Below are positions 6,018 to 12,479 of a DNA stretch of 12,578 bases, in pieces; within the stretch, counting starts at the first letter, position 1; the number at the start of each line of letters is the position of its first letter. The stretch covers positions 1 through 12,578 of the forward strand of contig CAJFQL010000049.1 of NCBI GenBank assembly GCA_904419035.1, in the 5' to 3' direction. Both the position numbers and the translations under genes were made by a program. This DNA is from Heritagella caecorum. Its GTDB lineage: Bacteria; Bacillota; Clostridia; Oscillospirales; Acutalibacteraceae. Below the pieces are notes generated by a model that saw only the letters and a list, made by a program, of their open reading frames with translations, was not told the DNA's origin and made no database searches.

Positions 6018-7064
6018 ATGACGGAGGAAAAAATGCAGGCCCGCCAGGCTTTCCTGGTGGACACGCTGCAAAAATTGCTCGGGCAGGACAGCCCCACCGG
6101 CTTTACGGACAAAGTGGTCACCGTAGCCGAGGGCATCGCCCGGGAGCTGGGCTTTACCACCCGGCGCACGAATAAGGGCAACCTGGTCATCACGGTACCC
6201 GGCCGGGAAACCGGCCGCAAGGTGGGGCTCTGCGCCCATGTGGACACCCTTGGCCTGATGGTGCGCTCGATCACCGCGGACGGTATGCTGATGGTCACCA
6301 AGGTAGGCGGCCCGCTGCTGCCCACTTTGGACGGCGAGTATTGCCGCATCTATACCCGCGAAGGCAAGGTGTACACCGGCACGGTGCTCAGCCTGTCGCC
6401 GTCGGTCCATGTACAGGACGACGCGGCCACCCGCCCCCGGGACGAGAAAAATATGGCCGTGCGCATCGACGAAAAGGTACACAGCCAAGAAGATGTGCTG
6501 GCCCTGGGCATTGCGGCCGGCGATTATATCTGTTATGACCCCAAAACAACGGTCACGGACAGCGGCTTTGTCAAATCCCGTTTTCTGGACGATAAAGCCA
6601 GCGCTGCGTGCCTCCTGACCCTGCTGTGGCAGATGCACGAAACCGGCACCCGGCCCCGGTTCGAGACCTATATGACCCTCACCGTCCACGAAGAAGTGGG
6701 CCACGGCGGCGCCACTTTGCCCACGGTGGATGAACTGCTGGCGGTGGATATGGGCTGTATCGGCGAAGACCTGAGCTGCACCGAGTACCAGGTATCCATC
6801 TGCGCCAAAGATGGCGGTGGCCCCTACGACTACGGCATGGTCAGCCGGCTTATAAAGCTGGCCAAAGAACAGGGCGTAGATTATGCCGTGGACATCTACC
6901 CCCACTACGGTTCGGATGTGGGCGCCGCCTGGCGCGCCGGGATGGATTGCCGGGCCGCTTTAATTGGCCCGGGGGTCCATGCCTCCCACGGCATGGAGCG
7001 CACCCATCTGGATGGCCTGCACGCTACCTTACAGCTGGCGGCCCTCTATCTGGAGCTGGCCTGA
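6018..7064 (+). CDS. M42-family metallo-aminopeptidase (glutamyl aminopeptidase/endoglucanase-like)
   Basis: A 348-aa cytosolic zinc/cobalt aminopeptidase of the TET-forming M42 family, which trims peptides in the cytoplasm. Family metal and catalytic residues are recognisable in order: His74 and Asp76 in CAHVDTLG, bridging Asp191/192 in FLDDKAS, catalytic Glu225 and ligand Glu226 in VHEEVGHGG, Asp244 in LAVDMG, and His324 in GVHASHGMERTH. A beta-rich insert at ~90-185 fits the dimerisation domain. The length matches the family's usual ~340-360. Start ATG 6018 has AAAGGA 10 nt upstream and fits the promoter at 5949. The frame is open back to 5862, but that extension has no ribosome site and would begin upstream of the promoter. 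It is monocistronic, ending at a bidirectional terminator (7213). The C-terminal HASHGMER motif is a variant seen in clostridial members (from memory). Confidence 0.9.
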   Translation: MTEEKMQARQAFLVDTLQKLLGQDSPTGFTDKVVTVAEGIARELGFTTRRTNKGNLVITVPGRETGRKVGLCAHVDTLGLMVRSITADGMLMVTKVGGPLLPTLDGEYCRIYTREGKVYTGTVLSLSPSVHVQDDAATRPRDEKNMAVRIDEKVHSQEDVLALGIAAGDYICYDPKTTVTDSGFVKSRFLDDKASAACLLTLLWQMHETGTRPRFETYMTLTVHEEVGHGGATLPTVDELLAVDMGCIGEDLSCTEYQVSICAKDGGGPYDYGMVSRLIKLAKEQGVDYAVDIYPHYGSDVGAAWRAGMDCRAALIGPGVHASHGMERTHLDGLHATLQLAALYLELA

Positions 7065-7212
7065 AGCCGCCAAATGCCTATTCCCCGGCCTAACTGCATA
7101 TTTGGCTGAAACGTATGGGGAAAACGGTTTCGGAATCCGAAAAAAGAGCCGTCATTTTCCTATGGTTTCACTACTTGCTCCACATATTGGGGAGGCAAGG
7201 GCATGTATGTCA

Positions 7213-7253
7213 AAAAAAGAGATACGCCGCACGGTGCGGCGTATCTCTTTTTT
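7213..7253. terminator. Bidirectional terminator between the M42 peptidase and the GerMN-like lipoprotein
   Basis: Two perfect 19-nt arms, AAAAAAGAGATACGCCGCA (7213-7231) and its complement (7235-7253), with a 3-nt loop CGG. A-run and T-run flanks make it functional both ways, serving the plus-strand peptidase gene and the minus-strand lipoprotein gene that converge here. Confidence 0.95.
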
Positions 7254-7295
7254 ACTGCACAAAATGCCCATCCAGCAGGAACCGGCACAAACCGT

Positions 7296-7916
7296 TTATC
7301 CTTTGGGCATGGAGGTATAGGGCTGATCCATTGGAATCGTTATATGGAGGTTATCAAACGTGAGCGGCTGATCCCCTTCCATACGATAATAAATATGGAG
7401 CGAATCGGGGTCCCCGCCCGCACAGGTGGCGGCAAAATTTTCCTGCAGTGTTTTCTTCACGCTATCTAAAATTGTCGGGATCAGTGTATCGGCGTCATAC
7501 ACAAAAAACTCCTCTTTTTGGGGTTCAGGGGGGCCGGCAAACAAAGCCGACGTTTTGGCAAATGATACGGTTATATGGTTCTTCTCGATGGTGACCGCTT
7601 TCGACAGGCTCAAATCCCACCCTGTTAAATTGGACATACCCTGGAGCAACGTTTCCGGCTTTAATTCACCCTGATATTCGTACGGATACTCTTTAAAATC
7701 ACCCTGTGTACCGATATACAGGATCGCTTGCTGTTTTTCTGTTTGAGGGGAAGTTTCTTCGCTGGTTTGCGTGGAATCGGTTTGTGTATGGGAAACTGCA
7801 GAAGCATCCGACGGTGCAGAAGACGGCTCACCGGACGAGCTGCACCCCAGCAGGGAAACGGCCAACAACCCCATCATGGCAAAAATAAGAGGGATTTTTC
7901 GGATCGTTTTTTTCAT
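7296..7916 (-). CDS. Lipoprotein with a GerMN-like domain
   Basis: A 206-aa exported lipoprotein: basic start MKKTIRKIPL, hydrophobic core, lipobox SLLGC with Cys25, and a Ser/Thr/Gln-rich linker to ~60. The folded part starts AILYIGTQGDFKEYPYEY and continues PETLLQGMSNLTGWDLSLSK, HITVSFAKTSALFAG, TLIPTILDSVKKTLQENF, then a final strand. A beta strand, a helix ending in a 'L(T)GWD' turn, a 'xxITVSFxxxxAL' strand and a second helix recall GerMN (sporulation/germination) domains, which are often found on lipoproteins. This is a resemblance, not a firm call. ATG 7916 is set by AAAGGAGA 9-10 nt upstream; the frame is open to 8018 but lacks an upstream ribosome site. It runs divergently from the MarR gene, and the 299-nt gap holds a partial copy of the MarR operator. 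Confidence 0.75.
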   Translation of the reverse strand: MKKTIRKIPLIFAMMGLLAVSLLGCSSSGEPSSAPSDASAVSHTQTDSTQTSEETSPQTEKQQAILYIGTQGDFKEYPYEYQGELKPETLLQGMSNLTGWDLSLSKAVTIEKNHITVSFAKTSALFAGPPEPQKEEFFVYDADTLIPTILDSVKKTLQENFAATCAGGDPDSLHIYYRMEGDQPLTFDNLHITIPMDQPYTSMPKG

Positions 7917-7993
7917 AATGGACACTCTCCTTTCTCTGCCCAAAAGATAGCAAGGCTGTCTGTGAAAAAGATGAAAAAATGAAAAGAATCTGC

Positions 7994-8003
7994 AAATAGA
8001 TCG
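7994..8003. promoter_or_regulatory. Possible extra MarR half-site
   Basis: AAATAGATCG here repeats 10 bases of the left arm of the palindrome at 8162-8203 (matching 8164-8173), in the same orientation and 170 bp away, about 80 bp upstream of the divergent lipoprotein ATG. It could be a weak second regulator site. A 10-base match may also be chance. Confidence 0.3.
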
Positions 8004-8138
8004 GGAATCATCCCGCACTTTTCCCGCCCCAAAAAGCCCCTGCTTCCATTTCTTCAGAAAGGGGGATTTCCGCCGTCACATTGTTCGTGAAAACGGCCGG
8101 CTATATCCCCCAAAAGGTTCTCCGTTCCACCAGCGGAC

Positions 8139-8167
8139 TTGACAAGAAAAAGTCACGGGTTTAAAAT
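8139..8167 (+). promoter_or_regulatory. Promoter of the MarR-MATE operon
   Basis: A consensus -35 TTGACA (8139-8144), a 17-nt spacer and a -10 TAAAAT (8162-8167). Expected start of transcription is about 8174. The -10 box is the first part of the palindrome, so a bound repressor would cover it. Confidence 0.9.
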
Positions 8168-8203
8168 AGATCGCAAGCAATCGATCGTTTGCGATCTATT
8201 TTA
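8162..8203. promoter_or_regulatory. 42-bp palindromic operator, probably for the MarR protein
   Basis: Perfect 15-nt arms TAAAATAGATCGCAA (8162-8176) and the complementary arm (8189-8203), around a 12-nt centre that itself contains ATCGAT. It spans -10 to about +30. Because transcription should start inside the left arm, an RNA hairpin role is unlikely and DNA binding is favoured. Length and inner symmetry would allow two regulator dimers. Binding by the adjacent MarR protein is inference from location. Confidence 0.75.
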
Positions 8204-8215
8204 GAAGGTATCTCA

Positions 8216-8674
8216 ATGATAGAAGCGGCACAATATAAAACGGCATCCTATGTGGTACGGCTGGGAAACGCCGTCACGAATTACCGTAACGTAAAAATGC
8301 AGGAATATGGCCTGACCTCCGCCCAGGGGGACACCATGCGGGCCATCCTGCACGCACCGGGCATCACCGCCGCCGAACTGAAAAAGCAGCTGGGTCTTTC
8401 CCAGTCCACCGTGGCCGGCATTCTGGCCCGGCTGGAACAAAAGGGATTGCTGGAAAAAAAGCTGGTGGACGGGGATGCCCGAAAAATGAGCTTATGCCCC
8501 ACCCCCCAGGGATTGGAACTGGAAGCGATGCTCAAGCAAACCGCCCTGGACACCCAAAACAGGATGACCAACGGCATGACCAGCGAGGAACAAGCCGAAT
8601 TCGACAGGCTTTTGTCCAAAGCCCTGGCGAATCTCGCAGCCGCTCGTGAGAAAAGAGGGACTCCACATGAATGA
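8216..8674 (+). CDS. MarR-family transcriptional regulator
   Basis: A 152-aa winged-helix repressor. Residues 1-30 form the N-terminal dimerisation helix (YVVRLGNAVTNYRNVKM). The wHTH is at about 33-100: LTSAQGDTMRAIL, ITAAELKKQLGLSQSTVAGILARLEQKGLLEKKLVDGDARKM, with the MarR-typical 'DGDARK' wing. C-terminal helices complete the dimer. ATG 8216 has GAAGG 7 nt upstream; a TTG at 8189 lies inside the operator and has no ribosome site. The stop overlaps the MATE gene by 8 nt, so the two are co-translated. The MepR-MepA pair of Staphylococcus aureus has this same order (MarR repressor, MATE pump). By analogy it represses the operon until a drug or metabolite binds; the ligand is unknown. Confidence 0.92.
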   Translation: MIEAAQYKTASYVVRLGNAVTNYRNVKMQEYGLTSAQGDTMRAILHAPGITAAELKKQLGLSQSTVAGILARLEQKGLLEKKLVDGDARKMSLCPTPQGLELEAMLKQTALDTQNRMTNGMTSEEQAEFDRLLSKALANLAAAREKRGTPHE

Positions 8675-10031
8675 AAATCAGGAACTTTTCGAATCCATGC
8701 CGGTGGCCAAAGCCCTGACTAAAATGGCGATCCCCACCATCATCAGCCAGTTGATCACCATGATCTATAACTTAGCTGATACCTATTTTATCGGGCGCAC
8801 CAATAACCCTTACATGGTGGCCGCCGCTTCCCTGTCGTATGTGCTTTTCTTTATTTTGACGGCCCTTTCCAATTTGTTCGGGGTGGGCGGCGGCAGCCTG
8901 ATTTCCCGTTTGTTGGGCGGCAACCGCTATGAAGAAGCCAAAAAGGTGTGCTCCTTCAGCTTTTACGGCACCATCTGCATTTCTCTCTTGTACGCCCTGC
9001 TGTGCCTGGTTTTCATGGACCCGCTGCTTCGGCTATTGGGGGCGACGGACCGCACGATTACGTATTCGTGCCAATATACGTTGTGGGTGATTGTGATCGG
9101 CGGGGTCCCCTCTTGCCTATCGATGACCATGGCCCATTTGCTGCGAAGTGAGGGGTATGCCAAATATGCCAGTTTGGGCCTGAGCGGCGGCGGCGTTTTG
9201 AATATGATCCTCGACCCGCTTTTCATGTTTGTGATTATGCAGCCGGGCCAGGAAGTCATCGGGGCCGCCCTGGCCACCATGGTATCAAATTGTGTGGCGT
9301 TAGGGTATTTTCTCTTCCTCTTTTACCGGCTGCGGAAAAGTACGGTGCTGAGTTTATCGCCCCGTATGATGATCCCGGAAAAGCGGTCGGTTTTTTCGAT
9401 TTTTGCCGTGGGTGTTCCGTCTGCCATCGGTTCTTTGATGGCATGTATATCCAACACGGTGGTCAACAAATTGACGTCCGGCTATAACGACTATGCCGTC
9501 GCTGCCATGGGGATTGTCAAAAAGGTGGATATGCTCCCGATGAACGTGGGCATGGGCCTGTGCCAGGCCATGGTCCCCCTGGTGGCGTACAACTACTCCA
9601 CCGGGAATTACCGGCGGATGAAGTCTTTTACTTCGACGGCCCGGCTTTTTGGGGTCGTGTTTGCCGGTATCTGTATTGTGGGCATGGAACTTTTGGCCCC
9701 CCAAGTGATTACGCTCTTTATTGGCGACGAAGAAACGGTGCGGTACGGCGTGGACTTTTTGCGGATTAACGTCTTGGCGACACCGCTGATGATCTGTAAT
9801 TTCCAGATGAGTTATTCCTTCCAGGCCATGGGCAAGGGGGCCGAATCGCTGCTGCTGACTTCCTGCCGCCAAGGCCTGATCAATATCCCCCTGCTGTTTC
9901 TCATGAATGCCTTTGTGGGGCTATATGGCATTATCTGGACCCAATTCTTGGCCGACAGTATCACCATTGTGATTTCCTTTATCCTATACCGAAAAGTGAT
10001 CCATCAACTGGAAAAGGCCATCCGGACATAA
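8667..10031 (+). CDS. MATE-family multidrug efflux transporter (MepA-like)
   Basis: A 454-aa inner-membrane Na+ or H+/drug antiporter with 12 predicted TM helices. The N-lobe begins MPVAKALTKMAIPTIISQLITMIYNLADTYFIG-type (read in pieces), a signature of the MepA/DinF-like branch. It is followed by GVGGGSLISRLLG, then the C-lobe repeat IFAVGVPSAIGSLM and GMGLCQAMVPLVAYNYSTGN, a family-conserved loop. Full length with no interruption. ATG 8667 follows GAGGG by 7 nt and overlaps the MarR stop; an in-frame GTG at 8646 is less suitable. The gene ends 18 nt from the convergent Rrf2 gene with no clear terminator between. This is a second MATE gene in the window, but it is not a recent copy of the broken one at 662-2055: the sequences differ widely. 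Confidence 0.92.
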   Translation: MNENQELFESMPVAKALTKMAIPTIISQLITMIYNLADTYFIGRTNNPYMVAAASLSYVLFFILTALSNLFGVGGGSLISRLLGGNRYEEAKKVCSFSFYGTICISLLYALLCLVFMDPLLRLLGATDRTITYSCQYTLWVIVIGGVPSCLSMTMAHLLRSEGYAKYASLGLSGGGVLNMILDPLFMFVIMQPGQEVIGAALATMVSNCVALGYFLFLFYRLRKSTVLSLSPRMMIPEKRSVFSIFAVGVPSAIGSLMACISNTVVNKLTSGYNDYAVAAMGIVKKVDMLPMNVGMGLCQAMVPLVAYNYSTGNYRRMKSFTSTARLFGVVFAGICIVGMELLAPQVITLFIGDEETVRYGVDFLRINVLATPLMICNFQMSYSFQAMGKGAESLLLTSCRQGLINIPLLFLMNAFVGLYGIIWTQFLADSITIVISFILYRKVIHQLEKAIRT

Positions 10032-10049
10032 AAAGGGCCTTTCCCCTAC

Positions 10050-10505
10050 TTATGCCTGTTCCGGGTGGGAATCCGCTGACAGCTGCCGGTGGAAATCGTC
10101 GATCATGGACGAAAGCGTAATCCCCTCCATGGTGCGGCGCACGGCGTCCTCGATTTGCCGGTAAGGCCGCTGCAGCACCGGGCGGATATGCCGGGCCACG
10201 GGGCACGGCCTTCCGTCGCAGGGATGGATGCCGATCAGGGACGAAAGCCCTTTGGGCTCCAGTGCGCTGTAAATGTCGTACAGCGTAATGTGGGCGGGGT
10301 CCCGGCAGAGTTCCGCCCCGCCCGTCCCCCGGGGGACCGTGATGAGCCCCGCTTTTTTCAGGGCGCTGAGGGTGCTGCGGATGACCACCGGGTTGCACCC
10401 TGTGCTCTGGGCCAACAGGGGGCTGGTCACCTTGGCCCTCCCTTTTGCTTCATGGATAAAAATCAGGCAATGTACCGCCACCGAACATTTCATACTCAGC
10501 TGCAT
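10050..10505 (-). CDS. Rrf2-family transcriptional regulator (YwnA-like)
   Basis: A 151-aa winged-helix regulator. MKCSVAVHCLIFIHE is the Rrf2 first helix; TSPLLAQSTGCNPVVIRSTLSALKKAGLI is the HTH (28-55); a Gly-rich wing PRGTGGAEL follows; then ITLYDIYSALEP and HPCDGRPCPVARHIRPVL. That order is typical of YwnA-like members. Six cysteines occur (7, 13, 37, 67, 96, 101). The C96-x4-C101 pair lies where IscR-type proteins have cluster ligands, but the usual three-Cys spacing is absent, so thiol-based sensing is more likely than a cluster (inference). ATG 10505 has AAAGGA 8 nt upstream. It is divergent from the reductase operon, and the shared 151-nt gap holds two matching operators. Confidence 0.9.
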   Translation of the reverse strand: MQLSMKCSVAVHCLIFIHEAKGRAKVTSPLLAQSTGCNPVVIRSTLSALKKAGLITVPRGTGGAELCRDPAHITLYDIYSALEPKGLSSLIGIHPCDGRPCPVARHIRPVLQRPYRQIEDAVRRTMEGITLSSMIDDFHRQLSADSHPEQA

Positions 10506-10529
10506 AGGGTTGTCCTTTCTGTCTTGTAA

Positions 10530-10552
10530 GATGTAAATCTTGACTTTACATC
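10530..10552. promoter_or_regulatory. Operator 1, GATGTAA-N9-TTACATC
   Basis: A 23-bp inverted repeat (arms 10530-10536 and 10546-10552) that overlaps the -35 box of the reductase promoter and the -10 of the Rrf2 promoter. The same arms and the same 9-nt gap recur 40 bp downstream. Binding by the adjacent Rrf2 protein is inferred. Confidence 0.8.
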
Positions 10553-10559
10553 AAATCAA
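10531..10559 (-). promoter_or_regulatory. Probable promoter of the Rrf2 gene
   Basis: On the minus strand TTGATT (10559-10554), a 17-nt spacer and TTACAT (10536-10531). It overlaps operator 1 almost completely, which fits autoregulation. The -10 match is modest. Confidence 0.45.
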
Positions 10560-10568
10560 TGGTACACT
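10540..10568 (+). promoter_or_regulatory. Promoter of the reductase-ferredoxin operon
   Basis: TTGACT (10540-10545), a 17-nt spacer and TACACT (10563-10568). Expected start is about 10575, inside operator 2. The promoter is bracketed by the two operators, the layout expected for repression. Confidence 0.75.
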
Positions 10569-10569
10569 G

Positions 10570-10592
10570 GATGTAACGTCATGTCTTACATC
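10570..10592. promoter_or_regulatory. Operator 2, GATGTAA-N9-TTACATC
   Basis: A 23-bp inverted repeat (arms 10570-10576 and 10586-10592) just past the -10 box and over the expected transcription start. Arms are identical to operator 1 and the centre differs, so the conserved part is the binding half-site. Confidence 0.8.
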
Positions 10593-10656
10593 AAATTGTA
10601 CCGTGCCGCCGGAAAAAAAGCAAGATGCCGGCGCACTAAACAGAAAGAGGACCGTT

Positions 10657-11676
10657 ATGAAAGCCGTACAGATGGACCATTACAATAAACAAAGGCGCAT
10701 CGTACTGCGGGATGTGCCCATTCCCACCCCGACCGGCACCCAGGTGCTCATTTGGGTAAAAGCTGCCGCTGTGAACCCGCTGGACCTATTGACCTTATCG
10801 GGGGAAGTCCGGCTGCTGCAGCCTGCTTCCTTGCCGGTAACCCTGGGAAACGAATGTGCCGGTGTGATTGTGCAAACCGGCCGGCAGGTGTCAAATTTTC
10901 AGCCCGGCGACCGGGTGTACACACGCCTGCCCGTGGGGCAAGGCGGCGCCTTTGCCGGTTATGTGGCAGTGGATCAAAACGCCGTTGCCAACATGCCCGC
11001 CGGGTATGATTTTCCCACCGCCGCTGCCCTGCCACTAGCCGGCCTGACCGCGTACCAGGGGCTGACCGAGGAACTGAACGTGCAACCGGGCCAAACCCTG
11101 CTGCTGCCCGGTGGGTCGGGCAGTTTGGGCCAGGTAGCGGTTCCGATTGCAAAAGCGCTGGGGTTGCGGGTGCTGGTGACCGGAAGCGGCCAGGCCCGCG
11201 ACCGGCTGTTGGCATTGGGGGCCGATGGGCACCTGGATTACCGCCGGGAAAACTACTGGGAAACGTGGTCCGGTGTGGACTGTGCCATGGACACGCTGGG
11301 CCCGGGAGAATTTGCACACGAATTATCGGTGCTGAAACCGGGCGGGCGGCTGCTCAGCCTGCGGACCGGGCCCAACCGGGCTTTTGCCCGGCGGCATCGT
11401 GTGTCCCCGCTGAAACGCGGGCTGTTTACGCTGGCTGGCCTGCGCTATGGCCACGCCGCACATAAACAAGGCAAGACCTACCGCTTTTTATTTGTGCGCG
11501 CCGATGGCGCACAACTGCGGGCGGTGACAAAGATCGTGGAAGAACACGCCATCCGGCCGCAGGTAGACGAGCGGGTGTTTTCGCTGGCCCAAGCCGGGGA
11601 AGCGCTGCAGCTGGTGGCCCAAGGCGGTGCACACGGAAAAATCATCCTACAACCGGAACAGGAGGATATAAAATGA
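10657..11676 (+). CDS. Zinc-independent NADP-dependent quinone-oxidoreductase-like dehydrogenase (MDR superfamily)
   Basis: A 339-aa cytosolic medium-chain reductase. The N-terminal GroES-like part has VKAAAVNPLDLLTLSGE, LGNECAGVIVQTGRQVSNFQPGDRVY (read in pieces) and GGAFAGYVAV. The Rossmann part has LLPGGSGSLGQVAVPIAKALG (151-170) with the GGSGSLG nucleotide loop, then LLALGADGHLDYR. The catalytic-zinc ligands of alcohol dehydrogenases are absent, as in QOR/crotonyl-reductase relatives, so it probably reduces quinones or activated double bonds with NAD(P)H. Start ATG 10657 has AAAGAGG 6 nt upstream. An open frame from 10540 would start inside the promoter and is rejected. It shares an ATGA overlap with the next gene and is the first gene under the two Rrf2-type operators. 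A role in electrophile or redox detoxification is inference; the exact substrate is unknown. Confidence 0.9.
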   Translation: MKAVQMDHYNKQRRIVLRDVPIPTPTGTQVLIWVKAAAVNPLDLLTLSGEVRLLQPASLPVTLGNECAGVIVQTGRQVSNFQPGDRVYTRLPVGQGGAFAGYVAVDQNAVANMPAGYDFPTAAALPLAGLTAYQGLTEELNVQPGQTLLLPGGSGSLGQVAVPIAKALGLRVLVTGSGQARDRLLALGADGHLDYRRENYWETWSGVDCAMDTLGPGEFAHELSVLKPGGRLLSLRTGPNRAFARRHRVSPLKRGLFTLAGLRYGHAAHKQGKTYRFLFVRADGAQLRAVTKIVEEHAIRPQVDERVFSLAQAGEALQLVAQGGAHGKIILQPEQEDIK

Positions 11677-12449
11677 AACATGTATGGGAAATTGTCTTTA
11701 GCCCCACGGGCGGGACGAAAAAGGTGGCCGACGTACTTACCCAGGCCGTAAGCGAAGCTATTCCGGAGGAGAATGTCCGGTTTATCGATTTGACGCTGGC
11801 CTCTTCTCATGATGAAGCCGCGATGGAACCGGACGACCTCGCCCTGCTGGCCGTGCCGTCCTACGGTGGCCGGGTACCGGCAGTGGCCGTCCAGCGGCTA
11901 ACATCCCTGCACGGTAACGGCGCTAAAGCGGTGCTTGTCTGTGTATATGGCAACCGCGCTTATGAAGATACCCTGGCCGAATGGCAGGATGCCGCGAAAC
12001 AGGCGGGATTTTGCGTGGTGGCAGCGGTCGCCGCCGTGGCGGAACACTCCATTGCCCGGCAATTTGCCGCCGGACGGCCGGACGATCAGGACCGGCAGCA
12101 GCTGGCCGCCTTTGGCGCTTCCATCCGGGAAAAATGGGAAAAGGGGGACCTGCATGAACCGGCCATTCCCGGGAACCGTCCGTATAAAAAGGCCGGCGGC
12201 GTGGGGATGATCCCCAAACCCACCCGGCATTGTGTGGCTTGTGGTGTGTGTGCCAGCCAGTGCCCGGTGCAGGCCATTGACCCCAAGGACCCAAAACAGG
12301 TGGACAGCGGCAAGTGCCTGTCGTGTATGCGCTGTGTGGCGGTGTGCCCGCATTCCGCCCGCAAACTTAACAGCGTGATGTTGTCGGCGGTAGGCGTAGC
12401 ACTAAAAAAAGTATGTTCCGACCGAAAAGAAAACGAACTGTTCCTGTAA
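11673..12449 (+). CDS. EFR1-type flavodoxin/2x[4Fe-4S] ferredoxin fusion
   Basis: A 258-aa electron carrier. The N-terminal flavodoxin-like half (about 1-160) has the FMN phosphate loop FSPTGGTKKVAD (9-20), YGGRVPAVA near 64-72 and VYGNRAYED near 91-99. The C-terminal half has two [4Fe-4S] motifs: C187-C190-C193-C197 and C215-C218-C221-C225, the standard CxxCxxCxxxCP spacing. No signal peptide. It starts by ATGA overlap with the reductase stop, so the pair is translationally coupled. The fusion can carry electrons between flavin and clusters, and proximity suggests it serves the reductase or shares its induction (inference). It has the length of the EFR1 family. After the stop a terminator appears to have been cut by an IS (12457-12480). 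Confidence 0.9.
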   Translation: MKHVWEIVFSPTGGTKKVADVLTQAVSEAIPEENVRFIDLTLASSHDEAAMEPDDLALLAVPSYGGRVPAVAVQRLTSLHGNGAKAVLVCVYGNRAYEDTLAEWQDAAKQAGFCVVAAVAAVAEHSIARQFAAGRPDDQDRQQLAAFGASIREKWEKGDLHEPAIPGNRPYKKAGGVGMIPKPTRHCVACGVCASQCPVQAIDPKDPKQVDSGKCLSCMRCVAVCPHSARKLNSVMLSAVGVALKKVCSDRKENELFL

Positions 12450-12456
12450 CCTCCAT

Positions 12457-12474
12457 AAAAAACGCCGCCGTGCG
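12457..12474 (+). terminator. Left half of a split terminator
   Basis: AAAAAACGCCGCCGTGCG resembles the 5' arm of an intrinsic terminator, as at 7213, just 7 nt after the ferredoxin stop. Its partner arm, complementary to it and followed by a T-run, is not in the window; IS sequence begins at 12480 instead. If so, the complementary arm lies beyond the IS. Confidence 0.4.
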
Positions 12475-12479
12475 AAAGG

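Noticed and set aside
5994..6905. 303-codon open frame on the minus strand across the M42 gene
   Set aside because: It is antisense to a gene with clear catalytic motifs, in GC-rich DNA where long shadow frames are common. It has no ribosome site or recognisable domains.
10031..10049. Possible terminator between the MATE and Rrf2 genes (AAAAAGGGCCTTTCCCC)
   Set aside because: Only a 3-5 bp stem is possible, without a workable loop or T-run.
10540..10656. 39-codon N-terminal extension of the reductase
   Set aside because: It starts inside the promoter/operator region; the ATG at 10657 has a good ribosome site and the expected family N-terminus.
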